A DNA stretch of 22,292 nucleotides, from assembly GCA_002394305.1 (NCBI GenBank), contig DGTM01000052.1, positions 1 to 22,292 of the forward strand, read 5' to 3'. Each line of letters starts with the position of its first letter. The stretch's first letter is position 1. Under the pieces are notes generated by a model, which was given only the letters and a program-made list of their open reading frames with translations, did no database searches and was not told the DNA's origin. Shown here piece after piece: positions 1 to 6,858 of this stretch. Made by a program: the position numbers and the translations under genes. Source of the DNA: Prevotellaceae bacterium UBA4336. Its GTDB lineage: Bacteria > Bacteroidota > Bacteroidia > Bacteroidales > Bacteroidaceae.

Positions 1-530
1 TGGAAGAAGGAGAAGTTGACGCTGCCGTAGGCCCGGTGCTCGACGAAGCGCGGGTGCTGGGAGAAGTCGTTCGTCTTGCCGTGCTCCAGGACGAAGAGGC
101 CGTCCTCCCGGAGCAGGTTGCGGCTCAGGACGATGTCGGGCAGCTCGGGTATCTGCGGCAAGGCGTATGGCGGGTCGGCAAAGATGAAGTCGAACTGCTC
201 GCGGCACTTTGCCACAAACTGGAGTGCGTCGCCGCGGACGGGCAGGGCTGCCGTGTCCTGCAGCTTGTCGAGGAACTGCTTGATGAGGCGGTGGTGGCGA
301 ACGTCGAGCTCCACGCTGACCACGTGGCTGCAGCCGCGGCTGATGAGCTCGAGCGTGATGCTGCCTGTGCCGGAGAAGAGGTCGAGGGCAGTCGGGGCGT
401 CGCTGAAGTCGAGATAGCCCTGCAGGACGTTGAAGAGATTCTCCTTGGCAAAGTCCGTCGTGGGACGCGCCGAGAAGCTTCGCGGCACGTCGAAGTGCCT
501 GCCTTTGTATTTGCCTGTGATGATGCGCAT
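1..530 (-). CDS. rsmD: RsmD, 16S rRNA (guanine966-N2)-methyltransferase, 3' partial
   Basis: RsmD uses S-adenosylmethionine to methylate N2 of G966 in 16S rRNA during assembly of the small ribosomal subunit. The minus-strand frame opens with MRIITGKYKGR, the usual RsmD start. Next come the RPTTDFAKENLFNVL segment, SAM-binding motif I (LDLFSGTGSITLE, about residues 49-61) and the catalytic motif DPPY (about 128-131). It ends at the window edge in YGSVNFSFF, which in the family is almost the last stretch, so only a few residues and the stop are missing. The ATG at 528-530 lies 15 bases after the stop of the DUF3822 gene, so the two are probably co-transcribed. A long plus-strand frame over this gene is an antisense shadow. 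The identification is secure. Confidence 0.95.
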   Translation of the reverse strand, partial: MRIITGKYKGRHFDVPRSFSARPTTDFAKENLFNVLQGYLDFSDAPTALDLFSGTGSITLELISRGCSHVVSVELDVRHHRLIKQFLDKLQDTAALPVRGDALQFVAKCREQFDFIFADPPYALPQIPELPDIVLSRNLLREDGLFVLEHGKTNDFSQHPRFVEHRAYGSVNFSFF

Positions 531-545
531 GTGGTGGTGGCGCTT

Positions 546-1283
546 CTATTCGATGTTCAGTATGTATTCCGCCAGTGTCTGTTGCAGCTCCTTCGATGCG
601 GCTTCGAGGTGGAGCACGTCGCGTGTGGCATGCATGTCGAGCGCCTTCCAGATGCCGAGCAGCAGGAAGGTGCGGTCGTTGTCGTTGTCGGCGGGCTGGG
701 AGGCCGCGTACTGCAGGGTGCCGCGCGAGAAGACTGTCACGAACAGCTGCCTTTCGCCGAAGCGGACGTAGGCGTCGCGTTGCTGCGGATCGGCGGGGGC
801 CGGCTGTCTCTCCTGCACGGCGGCGAAGTGCTCAAGCAGTTCGGCGTCGCTGCAGCAGACCTTCACGTCGGGGTAGCATTCCTGCACGATGCGCAGGATG
901 TCGCGGTCGAGCCGGAAGATCATGACGACCTCCAGCGACGAGAGTATCTGGTACTGCATGTCGGAGACGCTGACCTGTCCGCCGGGAAAGCAGAGCCGGT
1001 AGAAGGCCAGCATGTCGCCCTTGCTGAAGTGTTCCAGCGGGACGATGGTGGAGGGCGTGTCGTGGACGAGCTCCACAGCCTGGAAGCGGTAGTCCATCAG
1101 GTAGGGCTTTCTGAGAGCCTCGCGCAACACTTCGCCCGCCTCCTGCGGTACGGATACGGGGAAGCGGTCCGTCTGCACCGTGGAGCCGTCGAGGGTGTTG
1201 CATACAGAAAAAGAAAATCCATCCGCATCGGAGCGGATGGATAGTCTGTAGCCGGTGAGCGTATTACTCCCAGTTGCCAGCAT
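546..1283 (-). CDS. DUF3822 family protein
   Basis: This protein of about 245 residues matches the Bacteroidales DUF3822 family, which is typically found next to rsmD. The biochemical role is unknown. The N-terminus (YRLSIRSDADGFSFSV) and the central segment VELVHDTPSTIVPLEHF are the recognisable parts. No signal peptide or membrane segment is visible, so it is probably cytoplasmic. Late in the chain (GERQLFVTVFSRGTLQY) it has the alternating hydrophobic pattern of an actin/hexokinase-like fold, which is inference only. I start it at the ATG at 1281-1283, because the earlier in-frame ATG at 1313 lies deep inside the upstream gene. With this start it overlaps that gene by 20 bases, suggesting coupled translation. 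It ends 15 bases before rsmD. Confidence 0.8.
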   Translation of the reverse strand: MLATGSNTLTGYRLSIRSDADGFSFSVCNTLDGSTVQTDRFPVSVPQEAGEVLREALRKPYLMDYRFQAVELVHDTPSTIVPLEHFSKGDMLAFYRLCFPGGQVSVSDMQYQILSSLEVVMIFRLDRDILRIVQECYPDVKVCCSDAELLEHFAAVQERQPAPADPQQRDAYVRFGERQLFVTVFSRGTLQYAASQPADNDNDRTFLLLGIWKALDMHATRDVLHLEAASKELQQTLAEYILNIE

Positions 1284-1953
1284 TGTTGTTCCAGTTGTTG
1301 CCGGCGTCGCCAATCTTCAGGCCTGGGTATGCGCCCTTAGCGTCAGCTTCTTCTGCACGGTTGTAGATGAGGCGCTTTCCGGCCTTGCCCATGCCTTTGA
1401 GGAAGCTGCTGTCGGGAGCGTTGCACTCCATCACCTGGATGATGCTGCCGGAGCGTGTGGTGTTGGGGCAAGCCACGAGCTCGAAGGTGTCGCCCTCGGA
1501 GAAGGGGATGTAGCGCAGAGAGTCGGCTACGAAGCCCTCGTAGTTGTAGAGTGAGTCCTGAAGCGAAACCCAGATGGTGTCGCGGCGGAAGTTCTGCAGT
1601 CCGCTGGCTGCGATGGCTGCCTGGTCGCCGCTGTTGACGATGATGGCAGCCTTCTCTTCTGTCAGGCCTTTCTCCATCTGGTCTTCGGTGAGCACGCCTT
1701 GCTTCATGATGACGGGCAGTTTGCCGTTCTTCACGAAGTTGATGAGTACCGACCAGTCGGCGCAGTACTCGCCATTGTGCTGAGCCTTGTAGGCTTCCTC
1801 TGCGTTGCGGATTTCAATGAGGCGAGCCTTCACTACGTTCTCTCGACTTGCTACTTCTGCGTCGAAATCCTCGGTATCGCGTATGCTTCGCCAGCAAATG
1901 AACAGCAAACCGACGGCGCAGAGGCCTAAAACGATATTAATTCCCTTTTTCAT
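1264..1953 (-). CDS. Membrane-anchored protein of unknown function
   Basis: The protein has 229 residues. It opens with a charged MKKG and a single hydrophobic helix (about residues 5-21), then a long soluble part that should lie outside the inner membrane. Residues about 38-75 (RLIEIRNAEEAYKAQHNGEY, then DWSVLINFVKNGKLP) resemble the part after the helix of pilin-like proteins, where a helix is followed by a Gly-Tyr turn. No prepilin cleavage site is evident, so this is only a suggestion. The C-terminus is asparagine-rich (GNNWNNNAGNWE). It is transcribed ahead of the DUF3822 gene and rsmD and overlaps the former by 20 bases. A TACTTTTG box lies 37 bases upstream of its ATG. The helicase gene diverges from the same 93-base gap. 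I do not recognise a named family. Confidence 0.75.
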   Translation of the reverse strand: MKKGINIVLGLCAVGLLFICWRSIRDTEDFDAEVASRENVVKARLIEIRNAEEAYKAQHNGEYCADWSVLINFVKNGKLPVIMKQGVLTEDQMEKGLTEEKAAIIVNSGDQAAIAASGLQNFRRDTIWVSLQDSLYNYEGFVADSLRYIPFSEGDTFELVACPNTTRSGSIIQVMECNAPDSSFLKGMGKAGKRLIYNRAEEADAKGAYPGLKIGDAGNNWNNNAGNWE

Positions 1954-1989
1954 AACGTTATTTGTGTTTTATTTTGTAATTTCGCATCA

Positions 1990-1997
1990 CAAAAGTA
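1990..1997 (-). promoter_or_regulatory. Bacteroidota -7 box for the 1264-1953 gene
   Basis: On the minus strand the sequence reads TACTTTTG, a full match to TAnnTTTG. A TTTG lies 23 bases farther upstream (2021-2024) as a possible -33 box, slightly too far away. The ATG of the membrane-anchored protein follows 37 bases downstream. No equally good box was found for the divergent helicase gene. Confidence 0.55.
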
Positions 1998-2046
1998 GCA
2001 AAGTTTCTTCACATTTACGACAAAACAACGTTTTTTTTATAAAAGA

Positions 2047-3606
2047 ATGACGATAAGTGACGATTTAGGGACTCTAATTAGGGAGAATTTCACGCACAAA
2101 GCGACAAAAGAGCAAGCAAACGCCATTTCTTTGCTCTCCGAATTCCTGCTTTCGCGAAAGGGCGACTCGCTGTTCCTCCTGAAGGGCTATGCCGGCACGG
2201 GCAAGACGTCGCTGCTGGCTGCCCTGGTGCGCACCATGCAGCAGTTGCAGCAGCGCGTCATGCTGCTGGCGCCGACGGGACGTGCCGCCAAGGTGCTCTC
2301 GTCCTTTGCCGGAGCGCCTGCCTACACCATACACCGCAAGATTTACCGGCAGAAGTCGCTCGTCGACATGGACAACTTCCAGAACGACGTCAACCTGCAC
2401 AAGGACACGCTCTTCATCGTGGACGAGGCTTCGATGATAGGCGGCGAGGGCGACGGCAGCACAATCTTCGGCACGGGACGCTTGCTCGACGACCTGATGC
2501 ACTACGTCTACTCGTGCGAGGGCTGCCGGCTCGTGCTGGTGGGCGACACGGCGCAGCTGCCGCCAGTGGGGGAGGAGGAGAGTCCGGCCCTGAACCGCCT
2601 GGCCCTGGAGGGCTATGGCGTGGAGGTGACGGAGTACTGCCTGACGGAGGTCGTGCGCCAGCTCGAGGAGTCGGGCATCCTGTGGAACGCCACGATGCTG
2701 CGCCGCCTCATACAGGAGGGCGAGATGTACGCTTTCCCCAGGCTCCGCGCAAAGGGTTTCCCCGACGTATGCGTCGTGCCGGGTAACGAGCTCATCGATG
2801 CCCTGGACGACAGTTACCGGCGGTACGGGACCGACGGGACCATTGTCGTGACGCGCAGCAACAAGCGTGCGGGCATCTTCAACGGCGGCATCCGCGCCCG
2901 CATCCTCGACTACGAGGAGGAGCTCTCGGGCGGTGACCTCGTCATGGTGGCAAAGAACAATTACTATTGGGCGGATGCCGCCAACTCTGACACACCCTCC
3001 AGACCCTCTCCCGACCTCTCCCTTGTAGGGAGAGGAGTAAATAGTTCTCCAGTTGTATCAGCCCCTCTCCCTACAAGGGAGAGGTCGGGAGAGGGTCCGG
3101 AGGAGCGTTTTGAGGGGGCTGGCTTGTCCTTCATTGCCAACGGCGACGTGGCTGTCGTCCGCCGCATCCGCAACGAGCGCAGCTTCTATGGCTTCCGCTT
3201 TGCCGACGCCACCTTGCGCTTCCCCGACTATAATCAGACGGAGATGGACGTCACGGTCCTGCTCGACACCCTGCAGAGCGAGGCGCCCGCCCTGACGCGA
3301 CAGCAGCAGCAGGCACTCTTCACGGCCGTCTGGGAGGACTACCCCGAGCTGACCAACAAACGCGACCGCATGAAGCGTCTGCGCCAGGACCCCTACTACA
3401 ATGCCCTGCAGATCAAGTATGCCTATGCCGTCACCTGCCACAAGGCACAGGGCGGACAGTGGGAGCACGTCTACATCGACCAGGGCTACATCACCGAGGA
3501 GATGCTTTCGCCCGACTACTTCCGCTGGCTCTATACGGCCATCACCCGTGCCACGGAGAAGGTGTTCCTCATCAATTGGCCCGACAGCGCCCTGAGCGAT
3601 GACTGA
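2047..3606 (+). CDS. RecD-like superfamily 1 DNA helicase (AAA family ATPase) carrying an in-frame repeat insertion
   Basis: This is a 5'-3' type ATP-dependent DNA helicase of the RecD/RecD2-like group common in Bacteroidales, presumably acting in DNA repair or replication. Walker A is GYAGTGKTS (residues 47-55), followed by LLAPTGRAA (73-81), Walker B FIVDEASM (123-130), VGDTAQLPPVG (about 164-174), and near the C-terminus the UvrD_C_2-type motif VTCHKAQGGQWE with TAITRA. It has 519 residues, about 45 more than I expect for this family. The excess (about residues 316-360, bases 2992-3126) falls between KNNYYWAD and SFIANGDVAVV, segments that are normally close together. This excess is a palindromic repeat read through in frame and annotated separately. 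The start ATG follows an A/T-rich leader. The gene is divergent from the 1264-1953 gene. Confidence 0.9.
   Translation: MTISDDLGTLIRENFTHKATKEQANAISLLSEFLLSRKGDSLFLLKGYAGTGKTSLLAALVRTMQQLQQRVMLLAPTGRAAKVLSSFAGAPAYTIHRKIYRQKSLVDMDNFQNDVNLHKDTLFIVDEASMIGGEGDGSTIFGTGRLLDDLMHYVYSCEGCRLVLVGDTAQLPPVGEEESPALNRLALEGYGVEVTEYCLTEVVRQLEESGILWNATMLRRLIQEGEMYAFPRLRAKGFPDVCVVPGNELIDALDDSYRRYGTDGTIVVTRSNKRAGIFNGGIRARILDYEEELSGGDLVMVAKNNYYWADAANSDTPSRPSPDLSLVGRGVNSSPVVSAPLPTRERSGEGPEERFEGAGLSFIANGDVAVVRRIRNERSFYGFRFADATLRFPDYNQTEMDVTVLLDTLQSEAPALTRQQQQALFTAVWEDYPELTNKRDRMKRLRQDPYYNALQIKYAYAVTCHKAQGGQWEHVYIDQGYITEEMLSPDYFRWLYTAITRATEKVFLINWPDSALSDD
2999..3100 (+). repeat. Palindromic repeat element inserted in frame in the helicase gene
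   Basis: Two 37-base arms, 2999-3035 and 3064-3100, are inverted copies with one mismatch. Each arm contains its own small hairpin (CCTCTCCCT, TGT, AGGGAGAGG). The spacer is 28 bases. No frame is interrupted, and because of the symmetry both strands encode nearly the same peptide (SPDLSLVGRG, then PLPTRERSGEG). It resembles intergenic palindromic repeats built on CTCTCCCTACAAGGGAGAG that occur in many bacteria, here inside a gene. Confidence 0.85.
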
Positions 3607-3660
3607 TGGGCCACTGCTATATTATTAAATATGTATAGGCTTCGGAAGGACACAGCGTGC

Positions 3661-3748
3661 TCTTCCGAAATAAGCGCCTGGGTCTTCCGGAATAAGCGCC
3701 TGGGTCTTCCGAAATAAGAGCCCGGGTCTTCCGGAATAAGCGCCTGGG
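3661..3748 (+). repeat. 22-bp tandem repeat, four copies, intergenic
   Basis: Four head-to-tail 22-base units start at 3661, 3683, 3705 and 3727, with a fragment beginning at 3749. Each begins TCTTCC(G/A)GAATAAG-like and ends in GGG. Two of the four contain the palindrome TTCCGGAA. Units differ at one to four positions and there are no spacers, so this is not a CRISPR array. It occupies the middle of the 325-base gap between the helicase gene and the rfb operon. The rest of the gap holds only the rfb promoter. Confidence 0.85.
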
Positions 3749-3869
3749 TCTTCGCGCGGAGGCAAACGCCATTGTCCCCGTCAGGGAAGCCAATGTTCCG
3801 CCGCCCGACACACCGAATATTAACATTTTTTGTGTTCTCATGCCAATAAGGGTAAAAATAATCCTAAAA

Positions 3870-3902
3870 TTGTCGCAGTCTTATTAATTTTTCTTATCTT
3901 TG
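3870..3902 (+). promoter_or_regulatory. Promoter of the rfbDCB operon
   Basis: The -7 box TATCTTTG (3895-3902) matches TAnnTTTG exactly. A TTG at 3870-3872 lies 22 bases upstream as the -33 element. The rfbD ATG lies 29 bases after the -7 box, giving a leader of roughly 20 bases. Confidence 0.7.
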
Positions 3903-3931
3903 TGCCATAAACATAACATTTAGACTGAATA

Positions 3932-4915
3932 ATGAACATTCTTGTCACAGGAGCCAACGGACAGTTGGGCAACGAAATACGCCTCGTAGCGAAAGGCTCC
4001 ACGGACAATTATATCTTCACCGACGTCAGCCAGCAGGATGGGGCGGAGACCGTCTACCTGGACATCACCGACCCCGATGCTGTCCGAGCCATGGTGCGGG
4101 ACCGCGACGTGCAGGCCATCGTGAACTGTGCCGCCTGGACTAATGTCGATGCGGCAGAGGCTCCCGGGAACTATCCCCTGGTCGAGAAGCTGAACGCCAC
4201 AGCCCCCGGCATCCTGGCCCAGGCCATGAAGGAGGTGGGCGGCTGGCTCATTCACATCTCCACCGACTACGTCTTTGGCAAGGAGCCCTACAACACGCCC
4301 TGCCAGCCCGACCAGCAGGGCACACCCACCGGCGTCTACGGCGAGACAAAGAAGATGGGAGAAGAGCGAATCCAAAAAGTATTTAATGAAAAATTAAAAA
4401 TTAAAAGTGAAAAATTAATAGCAAGCGAGGCAGAAGGTTCAATGGTCAATGGTCAATGGTCAATGGTCAATGGGGGCTTCGTCATCATCCGCACGGCCTG
4501 GCTCTACAGCGAGTTCGGCAAGAACTTCCTGGGGACGATGCTCAACCTCACAGCCACCAAGCCGCAGCTGAAGGTCGTCTTCGACCAATGCGGCACCCCG
4601 ACGTACGCCCTCGACCTCGCCAAAGTGATACAGGTCATCCTCCGGAAGCCCGTGCAGGGCATCTACCACTACTCCAACGAAGGCGTCTGCTCGTGGTACG
4701 ACTTCGCGCAGATGATAGCCCGCATCGCAGGCCACAACGGCTGCGACGTGCAGCCCTGCCGCTCGTCGGAGTTTCCCAGCCCCGTCCGGCGCCCCGCCTA
4801 CTCCGTGCTCGACAAGCGCAGCATCCGCGAGACCTTCGGCGTGGACGTGCCCTACTGGGTCGACTCACTCGAAAAATGCATCGCAAACATTAAGAAAAAG
4901 GAGGTTAGTAGTTAG
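3932..4915 (+). CDS. rfbD: dTDP-4-dehydrorhamnose reductase with in-frame heptamer insertion
   Basis: RfbD (RmlD) is the last enzyme of dTDP-L-rhamnose synthesis, reducing dTDP-4-dehydro-L-rhamnose with NAD(P)H. The Rossmann motif TGANGQLG (residues 6-13), the CAAWTNVD segment, STDYVFG, and the catalytic Tyr/Lys in YGETK (136-140) are all present. At 327 residues it is about 35 longer than usual. The excess (about residues 149-181) sits between the GEERIQ helix and FVIIRTAWLYSEFGKNF, where a few residues normally suffice. Its DNA is an AATTAAA-rich stretch followed by five copies of TCAATGG. The last codons and stop (EVSS, TAG) come from the TTAG-type repeat downstream. It is first in the rfbD-rfbC-rfbB cluster. 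Activity probably depends on the insertion looping out. Confidence 0.93.
   Translation: MNILVTGANGQLGNEIRLVAKGSTDNYIFTDVSQQDGAETVYLDITDPDAVRAMVRDRDVQAIVNCAAWTNVDAAEAPGNYPLVEKLNATAPGILAQAMKEVGGWLIHISTDYVFGKEPYNTPCQPDQQGTPTGVYGETKKMGEERIQKVFNEKLKIKSEKLIASEAEGSMVNGQWSMVNGGFVIIRTAWLYSEFGKNFLGTMLNLTATKPQLKVVFDQCGTPTYALDLAKVIQVILRKPVQGIYHYSNEGVCSWYDFAQMIARIAGHNGCDVQPCRSSEFPSPVRRPAYSVLDKRSIRETFGVDVPYWVDSLEKCIANIKKKEVSS
4383..4473 (+). repeat. Short tandem repeats inside rfbD (AATTAAA-type run and five TCAATGG heptamers)
   Basis: Bases about 4383-4420 form an A/T-only run of near-repeats around AAAATTAAA. Bases 4439-4473 are exactly five copies of TCAATGG. Both are typical of Prevotella/Bacteroides intergenic sequence. 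Here they are translated; the heptamer array yields SMVNGQWSMVNG. The composition contrasts sharply with the GC-rich gene around it, marking a clear insertion. Confidence 0.85.
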
Positions 4916-5001
4916 TGGTTAGGGGTTAGAGAATACCCTTGGATGCCAAACAGACTGCTAAAAACATTTCTCTAACCCCTAACCTCTAACCCCTAACCAC
5001 T
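4914..5001 (+). repeat. Inverted GGTTAGG-type heptamer repeats between rfbD and rfbC
   Basis: The left arm 4914-4933 (AGTGGTTAGGGGTTAGAGAA) is complementary to the right arm 4968-5001, which carries one extra 14-base duplication (TCTAACCCCTAACC). The repeat begins inside the last codons of rfbD and supplies its TAG stop. The transcript could form a long hairpin between rfbD and rfbC. There is no T-run, so it is more likely to stabilise or process the mRNA than to terminate it. Confidence 0.8.
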
Positions 5002-5017
5002 CATCAAAGAGAGAAAC

Positions 5018-5578
5018 ATGGAAGTAATCCCGACCGCCATCGAAGGCGTATTCATCATAAAGCCGCGCGTGTTCACGGACGCACGAGGCTATTTCTTCGA
5101 GTCCTTCTCCCAACGGGAGTTCGACGAGAAGGTCGGTCCCGTCCGCTTCGTGCAGGACAACGAGAGCATGTCGCAGTACGGCGTCATGCGCGGCCTGCAC
5201 TTCCAGCGTCCGCCCTTCACGCAGAGCAAGCTCGTCCGCTGCGTCCGCGGAGCCGTCCTCGACGTGGCCGTAGACCTGCGCAAGGGCTCGCCCACCTACG
5301 GGCAGCACGTCGCCGTAGAGCTGAGCGAAGAGAACCATCTGCAGTTCTTCGTGCCCAAAGGCTTCGCCCACGGCTTCTCCGTCCTCACCGAGACAGCCGT
5401 CTTCCAGTACAAGTGCGACGAGTTCTACCACCCCGAAGCCGACGACGGCATCTCCATTCTGGACCAGAGCCTCGGCATCGACTGGCGCATCCCCGCAGAC
5501 AAAGCCATCCTCAGCGAGAAAGACACCAAGCATCTTAACCTGAAGGACTTTGAAACACCCTTCAAAGACCCTCTCTAA
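5018..5578 (+). CDS. rfbC: dTDP-4-dehydrorhamnose 3,5-epimerase
   Basis: RfbC (RmlC) epimerises C3 and C5 of dTDP-4-dehydro-6-deoxyglucose before RfbD reduces the product. The 186-residue cupin has the expected landmarks: DARGYFFESF (21-30), catalytic His61 in RGLHFQ, VRGAVLDVAVDLRKGSPTYG (77-95) and VPKGFAHGFSVL (112-123). An AGAGAG stretch lies just upstream of the ATG. The C-terminal residues KDPL and the TAA stop lie in a repeat element (GACCCTCTCTAACTCCCCC) whose inverted relative opens rfbB, so the original 3' end was probably replaced. It is the second gene of the rhamnose cluster. Confidence 0.95.
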   Translation: MEVIPTAIEGVFIIKPRVFTDARGYFFESFSQREFDEKVGPVRFVQDNESMSQYGVMRGLHFQRPPFTQSKLVRCVRGAVLDVAVDLRKGSPTYGQHVAVELSEENHLQFFVPKGFAHGFSVLTETAVFQYKCDEFYHPEADDGISILDQSLGIDWRIPADKAILSEKDTKHLNLKDFETPFKDPL

Positions 5579-5725
5579 CTCCCCCTTAAAGGGGGAGAAC
5601 ACAGACTGAAAACAATGGAATGGCAAACGGCAGACACAATAGACTATGAACTATAAAAAGCGTTTTATATAATATGAATACCAACAGCTCTTCCCCCTTT
5701 AAGGGGGACAGAGGGGGTCTGTCCC
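5567..5725 (+). repeat. Pair of inverted CCCCCTTAAAGGGGG elements around the rfbC-rfbB junction
   Basis: Copy one, about 5567-5600, reads GACCCTCTCTAACTCCCCCT followed by TAAAGGGGGAG and overlaps the end of rfbC. Copy two, about 5689-5722, is the same element in the opposite orientation: its complement reads GACCCCCTCTGTCCCCCTTA followed by AAGGGGGAAG. It lies within the first 17 codons of rfbB. Each has an internal near-palindrome of about 16 bases. The roughly 90 bases between hold no gene and no clear promoter. Confidence 0.75.
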
Positions 5726-6849
5726 TCGTAATCACAGGCGGAGCGGGCTTCATCGGAAGCCACGTCGTACGCCTCTTCGTCAATAAGTACCCCGAGTACA
5801 AGATCATCAACCTCGACAAGTTGACCTATGCCGGCAACCTCGCCAACCTGAAGGACGTAGAGGACAAGCCCAACTACAAGTTCGTCAAGATGGACATCTG
5901 CGACTTCGACGCCTTCCTCAAACTGATGCAGGACGAGAAGGTGGACGGCATCATCCACCTGGCAGCAGAAAGTCACGTGGACCGCAGCATCAAGGACCCC
6001 TTCACCTTCGCCCGCACCAACGTCATGGGCACGCTCTCCCTCCTCCAGGCCGCCAAGCTCTACTGGGAAAGTCTGCCCGAGAAGTACGAAGGCAAGCGCT
6101 TCTACCACATCTCGACCGACGAGGTCTATGGCGCCCTGGAAATGACGAATCCCGAAGGCATCAAGCCGCCGTTCACCACCACGGCCAGCAGCTCGGAGCA
6201 CCACCTGGCATACGGCAAGGACTTCTTCTACGAGACGACGAAGTACAACCCCCACAGCCCGTACTCCGCATCGAAGGCCTCCAGCGACCACTTCGTCCGC
6301 GCCTTCCACGACACATACGGCATGCCGACCATCGTCACGAACTGCTCCAACAACTACGGCCCCTATCAGTTCCCCGAAAAGCTCATCCCCCTTTTCATCA
6401 ACAACATACGCCACCGCAAGCCCCTCCCCGTCTACGGTAAGGGCGAGAACGTGCGCGACTGGCTCTACGTCGAGGACCACGCCCGTGCCATCGACACCAT
6501 CTTCCACCACGGCACCATCGCCGAGACGTACAACATCGGCGGCTTCAACGAATGGAAGAACATCGACATCATCAAGACGGTCATCAAGACGGTGGACCGC
6601 CTGCTGGGCCGTCCCGAAGGAGCCGACATGGACCTCATCACCTACGTCACCGACCGTCTGGGCCACGACGCACGCTATGCCATCGACTCCACCAAGCTTC
6701 AGAAAGAGCTGGGCTGGGAGCCGTCGCTCCAGTTCGAAGAGGGCATCGAGAAGACCGTCAAGTGGTACCTCGAGAACGAAGAGTGGATGGACAACATCAC
6801 AAGCGGCGACTACGAGAAGTACTACGACGACATGTACAAGAACAGATAG
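5674..6849 (+). CDS. rfbB: dTDP-glucose 4,6-dehydratase with repeat-derived N-terminal extension
   Basis: RfbB (RmlB) converts dTDP-glucose to dTDP-4-dehydro-6-deoxyglucose, which RfbC and RfbD carry on to dTDP-rhamnose. The extended short-chain dehydrogenase features are clear: GGAGFIG (22-28), LDKLTYAGN, HLAAESHVDRSI, STDEVYG, the catalytic Tyr/Lys in YSASK (197-201), and NNYGPYQFPEKLIPL. The family normally starts about five residues before ITGGAGFIG. Here about 14 extra residues (NTNSSSPFKGDRGG) come from a palindromic repeat read in frame, and no other ATG, GTG or TTG start lies between 5674 and the motif. No rfbA (thymidylyltransferase) is present in the window. Confidence 0.95.
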   Translation: MNTNSSSPFKGDRGGLSLVITGGAGFIGSHVVRLFVNKYPEYKIINLDKLTYAGNLANLKDVEDKPNYKFVKMDICDFDAFLKLMQDEKVDGIIHLAAESHVDRSIKDPFTFARTNVMGTLSLLQAAKLYWESLPEKYEGKRFYHISTDEVYGALEMTNPEGIKPPFTTTASSSEHHLAYGKDFFYETTKYNPHSPYSASKASSDHFVRAFHDTYGMPTIVTNCSNNYGPYQFPEKLIPLFINNIRHRKPLPVYGKGENVRDWLYVEDHARAIDTIFHHGTIAETYNIGGFNEWKNIDIIKTVIKTVDRLLGRPEGADMDLITYVTDRLGHDARYAIDSTKLQKELGWEPSLQFEEGIEKTVKWYLENEEWMDNITSGDYEKYYDDMYKNR

Positions 6850-6858
6850 GCAGAACCG

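Noticed and set aside
36..1244. 402-codon plus-strand open frame
   Set aside because: It is antisense to rsmD and the DUF3822 gene, both of which have family motifs. Its low-complexity Val/Glu/Ala composition is typical of a GC-rich shadow.
3661..3748. Possible CRISPR array
   Set aside because: Units are contiguous with no spacers and there are no cas genes in the window. The same reasoning applies to 18413-18480.
3617..3841. 74-codon minus-strand frame across the 22-bp repeats
   Set aside because: The repeat unit is not a multiple of three and the peptide merely reflects the repeats. No start signals.
4914..5001. Telomere-like repeats (TTAGGGG)
   Set aside because: The array is short, imperfect, inverted and inside an operon of a bacterial chromosome. 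It is a heptamer intergenic repeat.
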